Positions 1 through 6,853 of a stretch of DNA of 8,174 bases are shown here, one piece after another (the stretch's first letter is position 1; the number at the start of each line of letters is the position of its first letter). The notes under the pieces are model-generated. The model was given only the letters and a program-made list of their open reading frames with translations, had not been told where the DNA came from and ran no database searches. Source of the stretch: an uncultured Rickettsiales bacterium (GTDB taxonomy: Bacteria > Pseudomonadota > Alphaproteobacteria > Rickettsiales > UBA1997); assembly GCA_951800555.1 (NCBI GenBank), contig CATOJU010000036.1:1-8174 (forward strand), in the 5' to 3' direction. A program made the translations under genes and the position numbers.

Positions 1-32
1 ATATAATTTTCCATAAAATTCCAAAATACTTT

Positions 33-101
33 AAACTTTAATATTTTTAATAATAGAAATATACTTTATTATTAAAAATATTAAAAGTTTTTATCTTTTT
101 T
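33..101 (+). terminator. A/U-rich stem-loop followed by T tracts
   Basis: Bases 37-55 and 67-85 are perfect 19-base inverted complements around an 11-base loop (56-66). The stem gains four more pairs (33-36 with 87-90) if A86 is bulged out. On the plus strand the stem runs straight into T-rich sequence (88-101), as in an intrinsic terminator for a transcript entering from the left of the window. On the minus strand the stem is not followed by a T tract, so it is a poor terminator for the efflux operon. The stem is almost pure A/T, which weakens the call, although AT-rich genomes do use such stems. Confidence 0.4.
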
Positions 102-163
102 ATAATATGTTACTTATTTGGATTTTTATACAAAAAAGTTCAATAAATGTGAATAAAAAATAA

Positions 164-339
164 TTATATTAATAGGTGACATCTATTTCCTATTCTATTT
201 TCTCTTTCTATAAATCTAGCAGAATATTCTACTGCTTTTTTTAAGGATCAATTTTTCTTTGACTGTTATTACAAATATTTTCTTCTTCCGGTATTTAGTC
301 GATAGAATTATTTAAACTTTTAATATAATCAGCTAATTT
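164..339 (-). pseudogene. possible decayed coding remnant, unidentified
   Basis: Read on the minus strand, this piece of the otherwise gene-free 1-404 stretch gives protein-like sequence in three segments. The first is KLADYIKSLNNSID (339-298), followed by an in-frame TAA (297-295). The same frame then continues IPEEENICNNSQRKIDP (294-244). A one-base shift at about 244 leads to LKKAVEYSARFIERENR and onward to a TAA at 166-164. The residues E, R, D, P, G, H, C and S are much richer here than in random translations of the surrounding A/T sequence, and the coding strand is purine-rich. No start codon, promoter or recognisable domain is visible, and I do not recognise the family. It may be the 3' end of a degraded gene that lost the rest of its length to deletion. 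A chance reading of 60 codons is possible. Confidence 0.3.
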
Positions 340-404
340 TTATAAAAATATCATATCATAAAAAATATCATTTGTCAATACACTAAAAAAAAATTTTAAA
401 AAAA

Positions 405-1520
405 TTAATCTAAATTTTTATTAAAGAACCACCAAGAGAAAGTCAATGTTACAACAGTAATAGCAAAAAGTGGGAAACAATTATTCATAATCATATGAAT
501 ATCAATATTTTTCAAGAAAATTCCTTTCATCAAAACACAAAAGTATGTTAGTGGATTAATTTTAGCTAATTGTTGCAAAAATTTTGACATATTTTCAATA
601 GGTGCAGCATAGCCAGAAATTAAAATAACTGGAGTCATAACAGTAAAAACACCCAGTATTGATTGCTGTTGTGTTTTACACAATATTGAAACACTTAAAC
701 CCATACCAGCTATAGCCAACAAAAACATTGTTATACTAAAATATAAAGCAAAAATTGAACCTGAAACAGGAAGTTTAAAAAGCAATCTAGAAGCTATAAT
801 CATTATTGTTACATCAAAGAGAGTTATCAAAATTGCTGGAATTGTTTTTCCAACTAAAATTTCAGCTGAAGTCAATGGAGATACTATCATTTGATCAAAT
901 GTACCAAGCTCTTTTTCTTGTGCTATAGCTTGTGCTGTAATCATAAAAGTCATTGCCATTGCCATCATACCAATTAAAGATATTAAAATAAACCACTGAT
1001 AGTTTAATTCTGGATTAAACCAATTTCTAGATTCAATAGTAACAGCTGATGTTGCTTTTTCAACTTCATTTAATTCATTTGTTAAAAAAGATTGTATTAT
1101 ACTCATAGCATAACTTGATGCTATTTGTGATGCATTTGATTTTCTTCCATCCATTATTAATTGAATTGCTGTTTTTTCTCCTTTATATACATTTTTAGAA
1201 AAATCCTGTGGAATTGTTACAGTAATAAAAACTTTCTGTCTATTCATTAAATTTACCATTTCTTCTCTACTATTGGTGTAGTAAACTTTTTTTACTACTG
1301 GTGTATTTTCAAATTTTTTTGATAGCTGTTTTGAAAGTTGACTATTATCTTTATCATAAACCAACATAAAAACATTTTTAACCTCTAATGTAGCAGTGTA
1401 GGCAAAAAGTATTAACATCATAAAAGGAGCTAATAAAATCATATTTCTATTTTGTTTATCAGCTAAAGTTGCTTGAAATTCTTTAATTATAAATGCTTTA
1501 ACTCTATTCCATCTTATCAT
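405..1520 (-). CDS. ybhR: YbhR-like ABC-2 type transporter permease
   Basis: Inner-membrane permease subunit, expected to pair with the adjacent YbhS-like permease to form the channel of an ABC exporter. The 371-aa length is close to E. coli YbhR (about 368 aa). It has the ABC-2 layout: one membrane segment at about residues 26-44, a large periplasmic domain (45-175), then five more segments near 177-198, 225-246, 256-280, 288-306 and 347-366. Family landmarks are AATLEV-like TATLEV (42-47), LIMDGRKSN (121-129), RNWFNPEL (165-172), the cytoplasmic coupling stretch QEKELGTFDQ (201-210), CKTQQQ (281-286) and SGYAAPIENM (302-311). These match remembered YbhR positions closely. The ATG is preceded by GAGGT (1525-1529) four bases upstream, and the gene starts 11 bases after ybhS stops. 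It is the last gene of the operon. Nothing is truncated. The subunit identity is secure, the substrate unknown. Confidence 0.93.
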   Translation of the reverse strand: MIRWNRVKAFIIKEFQATLADKQNRNMILLAPFMMLILFAYTATLEVKNVFMLVYDKDNSQLSKQLSKKFENTPVVKKVYYTNSREEMVNLMNRQKVFITVTIPQDFSKNVYKGEKTAIQLIMDGRKSNASQIASSYAMSIIQSFLTNELNEVEKATSAVTIESRNWFNPELNYQWFILISLIGMMAMAMTFMITAQAIAQEKELGTFDQMIVSPLTSAEILVGKTIPAILITLFDVTIMIIASRLLFKLPVSGSIFALYFSITMFLLAIAGMGLSVSILCKTQQQSILGVFTVMTPVILISGYAAPIENMSKFLQQLAKINPLTYFCVLMKGIFLKNIDIHMIMNNCFPLFAITVVTLTFSWWFFNKNLD

Positions 1521-1524
1521 ATTT

Positions 1525-1529
1525 ACCTC
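1525..1529 (-). promoter_or_regulatory. ribosome binding site of ybhR
   Basis: GAGGT on the minus strand lies four bases before the ATG at 1520, inside the 11-base gap after the ybhS stop. It supports this start and independent initiation on a shared mRNA. Confidence 0.7.
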
Positions 1530-1531
1530 AC

Positions 1532-2656
1532 TTATTCCAATCTTGTTTTTGTTTTTTTATAAACTAATATAAATAAAAGTATACTAACTATTGCTAAAAA
1601 AGCACTTTGTTCTATTAAGACACTCCAAATATTACCAGCATTGAATAAATTAACTATACAAGTAGTAAAATATCTTGCTGGTACAAATAAAGATATAAAT
1701 TGTACTATTTTCGGCATTGAAGATATTTCAAACATCATACCTGATAACATATTAGCAGGAGTAAAACCAACATTTGAAACTGTCATTGAAGCTAAAAATT
1801 GGCTTTTTGATGTAGTTGATATTAATAAACCTTGTCCTAATGACGTAAAAATAAATAAACTTGATGTTATAAAATATACTATATAGGAACCATGAAAAGG
1901 CACTTTAAAGACTACTATACACAAAAATGAACATAAAATTGTAGATACCATAGCTAAACAATAATATGATATAAATTTAGATAAAATTATATCCATTTTC
2001 TTTATTTTTGTTGTTAATAAAGCCTCCATTGTTCCTCTCTCCCATTCTCTAACAATAACCAAAGCTGTTAACATCATACCAACCAAAGTCATAATATTTG
2101 CAATAGAACCAGGTAAAATTAGATTCTTACTTTTTAAATCTGGATTAAACCAAACATAACTTTGTAAATCAATATTTGAAGCAATATCATTACCTTTATT
2201 TATTCCTTCTATTTGTAGCCATTTAGAAACTGCACCAGAAATATAACCTTCAACGAAAGTTGACATATTAGGATCTGTTCCATCAATTAATAGTTGTATT
2301 TTTGCAGGTATATTATTACTTATATTTTTCGCAAAATCATTAGGAACTATCATCATAGCTTTTATTTCGCTATTTATAAGTGCTCTTTCCATTGATTTCC
2401 TATCTTCAAATTGTCTAACAACAATATAGGATGTATTTTCCATAGTTGTAATTAAATCATTCACCTGATTTCTATAGCCTTCAAATAAAAGTCCAACTTT
2501 TATTTGATTATTATCGAAATTTATCGCATAAGCAAATAAAAACATCAACATTAAAGGTAAAACAAATGCAATTAAAATGCTACTTGGATCTCTTATTATT
2601 TGAACATATTCTTTATAAATTAAAGATTTTAAAATTTTTGGTCTTTTTTCTTTCAT
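1532..2656 (-). CDS. ybhS: YbhS-like ABC-2 type transporter permease
   Basis: Second inner-membrane permease of the exporter, 374 aa against about 377 in E. coli YbhS. The N-terminal cytoplasmic helix carries the family motif IIRDPSS (20-26). It is followed by membrane segment 1 (about 26-46), a periplasmic domain (47-178) with LLIDGTDPN (122-130) and VWFNPDLK (168-175), and five more segments near 180-202, 227-250, 257-280, 290-308 and 350-366. The coupling motif REWERGTMEALL (203-214) is intact, as are MLSGMMFEI (303-311) and VPARYF (325-330). The specific match to YbhS rather than YbhR rests on IRDPSS, REWERGTMEALL and PARYF. Its ATG overlaps the ybhF stop as ATGA (2653-2656), which implies translational coupling, and it has a strong Shine-Dalgarno. 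The channel is expected to be a YbhS-YbhR heterodimer. Substrate unknown. Confidence 0.94.
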   Translation of the reverse strand: MKEKRPKILKSLIYKEYVQIIRDPSSILIAFVLPLMLMFLFAYAINFDNNQIKVGLLFEGYRNQVNDLITTMENTSYIVVRQFEDRKSMERALINSEIKAMMIVPNDFAKNISNNIPAKIQLLIDGTDPNMSTFVEGYISGAVSKWLQIEGINKGNDIASNIDLQSYVWFNPDLKSKNLILPGSIANIMTLVGMMLTALVIVREWERGTMEALLTTKIKKMDIILSKFISYYCLAMVSTILCSFLCIVVFKVPFHGSYIVYFITSSLFIFTSLGQGLLISTTSKSQFLASMTVSNVGFTPANMLSGMMFEISSMPKIVQFISLFVPARYFTTCIVNLFNAGNIWSVLIEQSAFLAIVSILLFILVYKKTKTRLE

Positions 2657-4344
2657 ACTCTCTCCTCTCCATGTTCTGTATCATATTCTTGAATTGTTCT
2701 TATAAAAGCATCTTCCATAGTTTCTTCTTCTTTTTTTAATTCACTTGGATGTCCTGTTTTTATTGCTTTTCCTTTATAAATTAAAGCTATTCTATCACAA
2801 TATTCTGCTTCATCCATAAAATGGGTAGTTACCATAACAGTTACACCTTTTTCCACCATAGAATTAATATGATTCCAAAATTCTCTTCTAGTCAAAGGAT
2901 CTACACCACTAGTTGGTTCATCCAAAAATAGAATAGGTGGATTATGCATTATAGCGCAAGCCAAAGATAATCTTTGTTTAAAACCTAATGGCAATTCACC
3001 TGATAACATATTTTCATATTCATCAAGTTCGAAAACATCTATCATTTGATCTATTTTATTTTTTCTTTCATTACCAACAAGTCCATATATTCCAGAAAAC
3101 AAATCTAAATTTTGCTTTACTGTTAGATTTGTAAAAAGAGAAAATTTTTGAGCCATATAACCTAATTGTTCCCTTGCCAATTCTGGCTGTTTTAACATAT
3201 CAATACCCATAATATAGGCATTTCCCTTTGTTGGTCTAGAAAGCCCACACATCATTTTAAATGATGTTGATTTACCTGCACCATTAGGTCCCAAAAGTCC
3301 GAAAATTTCACCTTTTTTTATAGTAAAATTTATATTATTTGCCGCCGTAAAACTTCCATATACTTTGGTTAATCCTTTAGCTTCAATTACATTTTCAATT
3401 TTTGTTTTTATTTTTATATTTTTTGCTACTTTTGATTCTCCTTGCGGACAACCACCCAAAATATCTATTACTGCATCTTCAAATCTAGGTTTTACTGGCT
3501 TTATATGACTACCAAATTTTTCTTTTAATTTATCCTTTTTAATTACAACCCTAACTGCACTTCCCTCTATTACTGCATCTGTAATTTTTTCTCTACTTTT
3601 TAAAATTTTTCTCAACAATGTTCTATTTTTAATATTTATATCTTTCGTTAAAAATACATTTCCTTCTTCTGTTTTAGTCAATTCAGATGGTATTCCATTA
3701 TACAAAATTTTTCCATCGTTTAATAATATAACTTTATCAAAACTTTCTGCCTCATCAAGATAAGAAGTAGACCATAAAATTGTCATTCCATTTCCACTTA
3801 AAGCCCTTACCATAGCCATCAATTCTCTTCTCGAAATAGGGTCAACACCAACACCTGGTTCATCTAACAATAAAAATTTCGGACTCCCCAACAAAGAACA
3901 AGCAAGACCAAGTTTTTGTTTCATTCCCCCAGACAATCTTCCAGCTAATCTTCCAGTAAAAGTTTTTAAATTTGTAAAATCCAAAAGGGTTTTAAAAGAT
4001 TCTTTTTTTTCAGTTTCACTTAATTCTTTTAGATTCGCATATAATTCTAAATTTTCTAAAACAGTTAAATCTTCATATAAACCAAATTTTTGTGGCATAT
4101 AACCTATTAATTGATGAAGTTTGTCCGTTTGCTCTGTAGCATTTAAATTTAAAACTTCTATTTTACCACTAGTTGGAATTAATAAACCTATTAATAATCT
4201 TATAAGTGTTGTTTTTCCTGCTCCATCAGGACCAACAAGCCCTATAATATCCCCCTTGTTTATTTCAAAATTTATATTATCAATTGCTACATTATTATCA
4301 AATTTTTTTACCAAATTACTAATAGTAGCTATTACTTCACTCAT
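2653..4344 (-). CDS. ybhF: YbhF-like tandem ATP-binding protein of an ABC exporter
   Basis: Cytoplasmic ATPase that powers the YbhS/YbhR channel. Two nucleotide-binding domains sit on one chain of 563 aa (E. coli YbhF is about 578 aa). Domain 1 (about 5-225) has Walker A GPDGAGKTT (38-46), signature LSGGMKQK (137-144), Walker B FLLLDEP (157-163) and D-loop GVGVDP. Its H-loop position reads STSYLDE, with Ser194 where most ABC ATPases have His. A linker region spans about 226-315. Domain 2 (about 318-540) has Walker A GPNGAGKST (352-360), a non-standard signature LPLGFKQR (451-458), Walker B ILFLDEP (471-477) and a normal H-loop His508 in TTHFMDE. As remembered, both oddities are also in E. coli YbhF, so they are family traits rather than decay. 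The gene starts 8 bases after ybhG with only a weak AAAGA-type ribosome site and overlaps ybhS by four bases. It ends in TGA. Confidence 0.96.
   Translation of the reverse strand: MSEVIATISNLVKKFDNNVAIDNINFEINKGDIIGLVGPDGAGKTTLIRLLIGLLIPTSGKIEVLNLNATEQTDKLHQLIGYMPQKFGLYEDLTVLENLELYANLKELSETEKKESFKTLLDFTNLKTFTGRLAGRLSGGMKQKLGLACSLLGSPKFLLLDEPGVGVDPISRRELMAMVRALSGNGMTILWSTSYLDEAESFDKVILLNDGKILYNGIPSELTKTEEGNVFLTKDINIKNRTLLRKILKSREKITDAVIEGSAVRVVIKKDKLKEKFGSHIKPVKPRFEDAVIDILGGCPQGESKVAKNIKIKTKIENVIEAKGLTKVYGSFTAANNINFTIKKGEIFGLLGPNGAGKSTSFKMMCGLSRPTKGNAYIMGIDMLKQPELAREQLGYMAQKFSLFTNLTVKQNLDLFSGIYGLVGNERKNKIDQMIDVFELDEYENMLSGELPLGFKQRLSLACAIMHNPPILFLDEPTSGVDPLTRREFWNHINSMVEKGVTVMVTTHFMDEAEYCDRIALIYKGKAIKTGHPSELKKEEETMEDAFIRTIQEYDTEHGEERV
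2662..2666 (-). promoter_or_regulatory. ribosome binding site of ybhS within the ybhF 3' end
   Basis: AGGAG on the minus strand, five bases before the ATG at 2656, lies inside a purine-rich run (2657-2670) that also encodes the last residues of YbhF (GEERV). The C terminus of YbhF and the translation signal of YbhS therefore share the same bases. Confidence 0.75.
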
Positions 4345-4352
4345 TTTTTTCT

Positions 4353-5168
4353 TTATCTTATTTTAACAGTAATAGGCATTCCTTGTTTTAAATAATCATC
4401 CGCATTATCTATAACAATTCTTAGTCTATAAACCAAATCTGTTCTAAGTGAAGCAGTTTCAATTGTTTTTGGTGTAAATTCAGACACCGGTGAAATAAAA
4501 CCAATATGTCCACTATAAACTTTATCAGTAGAATCTGTATATACATCAACCCTTGTTCCTAATTTAACTTTTCCCAATTTAGTTTCTTCTATATAGGCTT
4601 TTGCAAACATTCTACTATTTAAAGATAATGTATAGATTGGGGTACCAGCACCAACCATAGCTCCATTTTCCTGAACTTTTATCAAGACAACACCATTTTC
4701 AGAAGCATATAAATTGCAATCATTATAGGTTGTTTTTGCTTCATCATAAATAGATTTTACATATTTATAATTTGCATTTGCTCTTTCTTTTTGTCTTACA
4801 ATATCATCACATTTTTGTACTGATAAAACTTTTTTTTTACATAATTCTTTATTTCTTTTATAGTAGGTTACTTCATTATCTAACTCTATTTTAGCAATTT
4901 CCATTTGTGCTTTTGCTTGATTTAATTTATTTAAAATAGGCTCTTCGTCTATTTTTGCTAATAAATCTCCTTTTTTTACAATATCTCCTTCATCAACCAC
5001 CAATTCCTTAATTCTTCCACCAGTCCTAAATGCAAGGTTAACTTGTTTTATATCTATATTACCATATAAAGTTAAAACATCCTTTTTTTCTTTTTCTAAA
5101 CTATAATATTTGAAACCACAAATTACTAGTCCAAAAGCTATTATAACTAAAATAAATAATTTTTTCAT
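4353..5168 (-). CDS. ybhG: YbhG-like periplasmic adaptor (HlyD/membrane fusion family)
   Basis: Periplasmic adaptor joining the inner-membrane ABC channel to the outer-membrane channel. The N-terminal hydrophobic stretch (4-19) is a signal-anchor or signal peptide; LVIC-G is a poor lipobox because Ile precedes Cys. LTLYGNIDI (32-40) and LAFRTGGRI (45-53) begin the first lipoyl half (to about 74), followed by an alpha-helical hairpin (about 75-152), the second lipoyl half (153-183) and a beta-barrel region. The C-terminal block includes ISPVSEFTPKT (225-235), TDLVYRLRI (243-251) and QGMPITV (262-268). These blocks match remembered E. coli YbhG very closely. At 271 aa it is roughly 60 residues shorter than E. 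coli YbhG (about 332), and the loss falls in the helical hairpin. The ATG has GGAG eight bases upstream. It starts 17 bases after the outer-membrane gene and ends 8 bases before ybhF. Confidence 0.92.
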   Translation of the reverse strand: MKKLFILVIIAFGLVICGFKYYSLEKEKKDVLTLYGNIDIKQVNLAFRTGGRIKELVVDEGDIVKKGDLLAKIDEEPILNKLNQAKAQMEIAKIELDNEVTYYKRNKELCKKKVLSVQKCDDIVRQKERANANYKYVKSIYDEAKTTYNDCNLYASENGVVLIKVQENGAMVGAGTPIYTLSLNSRMFAKAYIEETKLGKVKLGTRVDVYTDSTDKVYSGHIGFISPVSEFTPKTIETASLRTDLVYRLRIVIDNADDYLKQGMPITVKIR

Positions 5169-5185
5169 TTCCTGTTCTCCATTAA

Positions 5186-6553
5186 TTAATTAATTTGTCC
5201 GGCTACAGATTTATATAAACTAATACAATCTATATAATTTTGTATTTTCGAACTTACAAAATCAATTTTTAATTGTATCAATCTTCTTTTTTGTGTTAAT
5301 AAATCTATTCGTGATATTAATCCATTTTTATATTTTATTTTATCATTTTTATAATTATCCAATTCCATTAAAAAATTTTGTTCGTTATTGTTATTAATAA
5401 TTAAATCATAAAATATATTCATTAAACTATCATTTATTTCTTTTATAGCTTGCAATGTTACTTTTTTATAATTTTCAAACATTTGTTCATATTTTAAATT
5501 CATCATATCTAAATTAGCCTTTTTTCTACCGCCTACAAACAAAGTTTGACTTGCCCCAGCTACCAAAGCTCTAATAGTATTTGCACTACTAAAAAATCCA
5601 CCACTTGCCATATTATTGAATATAAGAGAACCATCAATACTCAAAGTTGGTAAAAATTCCCTTCTTGCCACCTCAATATCAATTTTTGCCTTTTCCATTT
5701 CTCTTTCATAGGCCATAACATCTGGTCTTTTAAAAATTATATTAGAAGATACTGGCATTAACATTTTACTTTCTAAAGTATCTAATTCATCTAATTTTGA
5801 AATTTTTAAACTTTTAATATTATTAGGATCTTCACCTAACATTACAGAAAACTGTGTCAATAGACTATCTCTAATTTTTGATAAATCCATTTTTTCATTA
5901 TTTAGTTTCTTAATACTTTGTTTCGCTTTATTAACCTCTGATTCTGTTAGCAATCCATTTTGATTTTCCAATGTTACAGTGTCAACAATTTGATTTTCAA
6001 TTTGAATTAATTGATCGTAATAGGTTAAAATTTCATTGTATTTCATAATATTAAAATACAAAGTAGATAAACTAGAAACAAATGAAATATACGAAGATTG
6101 TAATTGATATTTATAAGATTCTAATTGCATTTTAGCAGATTTCGTTTTTCTCCTATTTTTACCAAATAAATCTAGCTCATAACTTACTGTTAAAGGTAAA
6201 ACTATACCATCACTATTCATATTTCCATTACCCATCGGCAATTTTTTAATATCAAAATAATTAAAGCCAGTAGATAAAGTTGGTAATTCCAAACCAAAAG
6301 TATATTTTACATATTTAGAATATTCATCTATTTTTAAATTTGATATCCTTAAATCATTATTATTTAATACACCTCTTAATATATATCTTTCTAAATTTTT
6401 GTCATTAAGAGATAACCACCAATTATAATTAACATAATCCAAACTTGTTTTTATTCCTTTTTCTTTTGCTATAATTTGATCCATTTCTTGCGATGAGTTA
6501 CTACAACTCACCGTAAAAATCAATATTAAAATACATAAAATTCTCTCAAACAT
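5186..6553 (-). CDS. outer-membrane efflux lipoprotein, NodT/OprM type (TolC superfamily)
   Basis: Outer-membrane channel of the exporter, expected to form a trimer with a membrane beta-barrel and a long periplasmic helical tunnel. Numbered from ATG at 6553, the protein has 455 aa, typical for the family. A short charged start (MFER), a hydrophobic core (5-16) and TVSC with Cys17 make a lipoprotein signal peptide; Thr at -3 is not ideal. Two outer-membrane-factor repeats follow, with YELDLFGK (125-132), RPDVMAYE (276-283), RREFLPTLSI (297-306) and FVGGRKKAN (339-347), all classic NodT-type blocks. A TTG four codons upstream (6565) is an alternative start. I chose ATG because it gives the more usual start codon and a normal signal peptide, though no strong ribosome site separates the two. 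It is the first gene of the operon, so this exporter appears to bring its own outer-membrane partner. Confidence 0.9.
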   Translation of the reverse strand: MFERILCILILIFTVSCSNSSQEMDQIIAKEKGIKTSLDYVNYNWWLSLNDKNLERYILRGVLNNNDLRISNLKIDEYSKYVKYTFGLELPTLSTGFNYFDIKKLPMGNGNMNSDGIVLPLTVSYELDLFGKNRRKTKSAKMQLESYKYQLQSSYISFVSSLSTLYFNIMKYNEILTYYDQLIQIENQIVDTVTLENQNGLLTESEVNKAKQSIKKLNNEKMDLSKIRDSLLTQFSVMLGEDPNNIKSLKISKLDELDTLESKMLMPVSSNIIFKRPDVMAYEREMEKAKIDIEVARREFLPTLSIDGSLIFNNMASGGFFSSANTIRALVAGASQTLFVGGRKKANLDMMNLKYEQMFENYKKVTLQAIKEINDSLMNIFYDLIINNNNEQNFLMELDNYKNDKIKYKNGLISRIDLLTQKRRLIQLKIDFVSSKIQNYIDCISLYKSVAGQIN

Positions 6554-6586
6554 TTTTAAACACAAAATTCTTATAATAATATTTAT

Positions 6587-6614
6587 ATTATAGGTATGCT
6601 TTTTTAAAAATCAA
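6587..6614 (-). promoter_or_regulatory. predicted sigma70-type promoter of the exporter operon
   Basis: On the minus strand TTGATT (6614-6609) and a perfect TATAAT (6592-6587) are separated by 16 bases. Transcription would start near 6580, leaving a leader of about 27 bases before the ATG at 6553 (about 15 before the alternative TTG at 6565). It is the best promoter match in this intergenic stretch and faces the five-gene operon. A/T-rich background raises the chance of false -10 matches, but a good -35 at a normal spacing strengthens the call. Confidence 0.6.
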
Positions 6615-6644
6615 GTAACGTAAAAATATTTTTTTGATTTGTTC

Positions 6645-6677
6645 ACTATATATTGATTGTTTTTTATTATATATAGT
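6645..6677. repeat. inverted repeat upstream of the exporter promoter
   Basis: Arms ACTATATAT (6645-6653) and ATATATAGT (6669-6677) are exact inverted complements around a 15-base spacer. They continue outward by two more pairs (6642-6643 with 6679-6680) after one mismatch. The repeat lies about 30 bases upstream of the predicted -35 box, so it could be a regulator site. It is not followed by a T tract on the minus strand, so it is not an obvious pepA terminator. The sequence is A/T only apart from one C/G pair in each arm. Confidence 0.3.
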
Positions 6678-6684
6678 AAAATTT

Positions 6685-6717
6685 AATGATAAAAATCATC
6701 ATTCCCGATTTATCATT
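6685..6717. repeat. second inverted repeat with ATGAT/ATCAT arms
   Basis: Arms AATGATAAA (6685-6693) and TTTATCATT (6709-6717) are exact inverted complements with a 15-base spacer, the same arm length and spacing as the repeat eight bases away. The spacer contains another ATCATCATT (6695-6703), so a shorter hairpin AATGAT/ATCATT (6685-6690 with 6698-6703) can form instead. On the minus strand that hairpin is followed by a short AAATTTT, so a weak terminator for pepA is another reading. Confidence 0.3.
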
Positions 6718-6853
6718 TATTAATTTTTTCTATATACATTTTTCTAAGATAATAGGCCTTTTTATATAATAAAATTGAAAAATAAAAAAATATTTTTATG
6801 CAGGCAGTCTAATTTATAAATAGTAAAAATTTTCAATAAAAAATAAACAATAA

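Noticed and set aside
218..242. Stem AGCAG/CTGCT followed by seven T on the plus strand, terminator-like.
   Set aside because: The stem has only five pairs with a nine-base loop, no plus-strand gene lies before it in the window, and it falls inside the minus-strand remnant whose codons explain the sequence.
344..371. Direct repeat AAAAATATCAT at 344-354 and 361-371.
   Set aside because: Only 11 bases, A/T-rich and two copies; too likely by chance and without a regular array.
381..404. A/T tract right after the ybhR stop as an operon terminator.
   Set aside because: The minus strand has a T run here but no stem with any G/C pair before it, so an intrinsic terminator cannot be supported.
1641..1886. 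Plus-strand open frame of 81 codons.
   Set aside because: It lies wholly antisense within ybhS, has no family resemblance and is explained by the real gene.
4121..4366. Plus-strand open frame of 81 codons.
   Set aside because: Antisense to the N-terminal ATPase domain of ybhF; low-complexity translation and no ribosome site.
5172..5192. TTAATTAA repeats between the outer-membrane gene and ybhG.
   Set aside because: It spans the stop codon and a 17-base gap in A/T-rich DNA; the GGAG ribosome site there gives enough explanation.
6645..6677. CRISPR repeat or phage attachment site in the pepA-exporter gap.
   Set aside because: There are no repeated units with spacers, no cas genes and no integrase; only two unlike inverted repeats.
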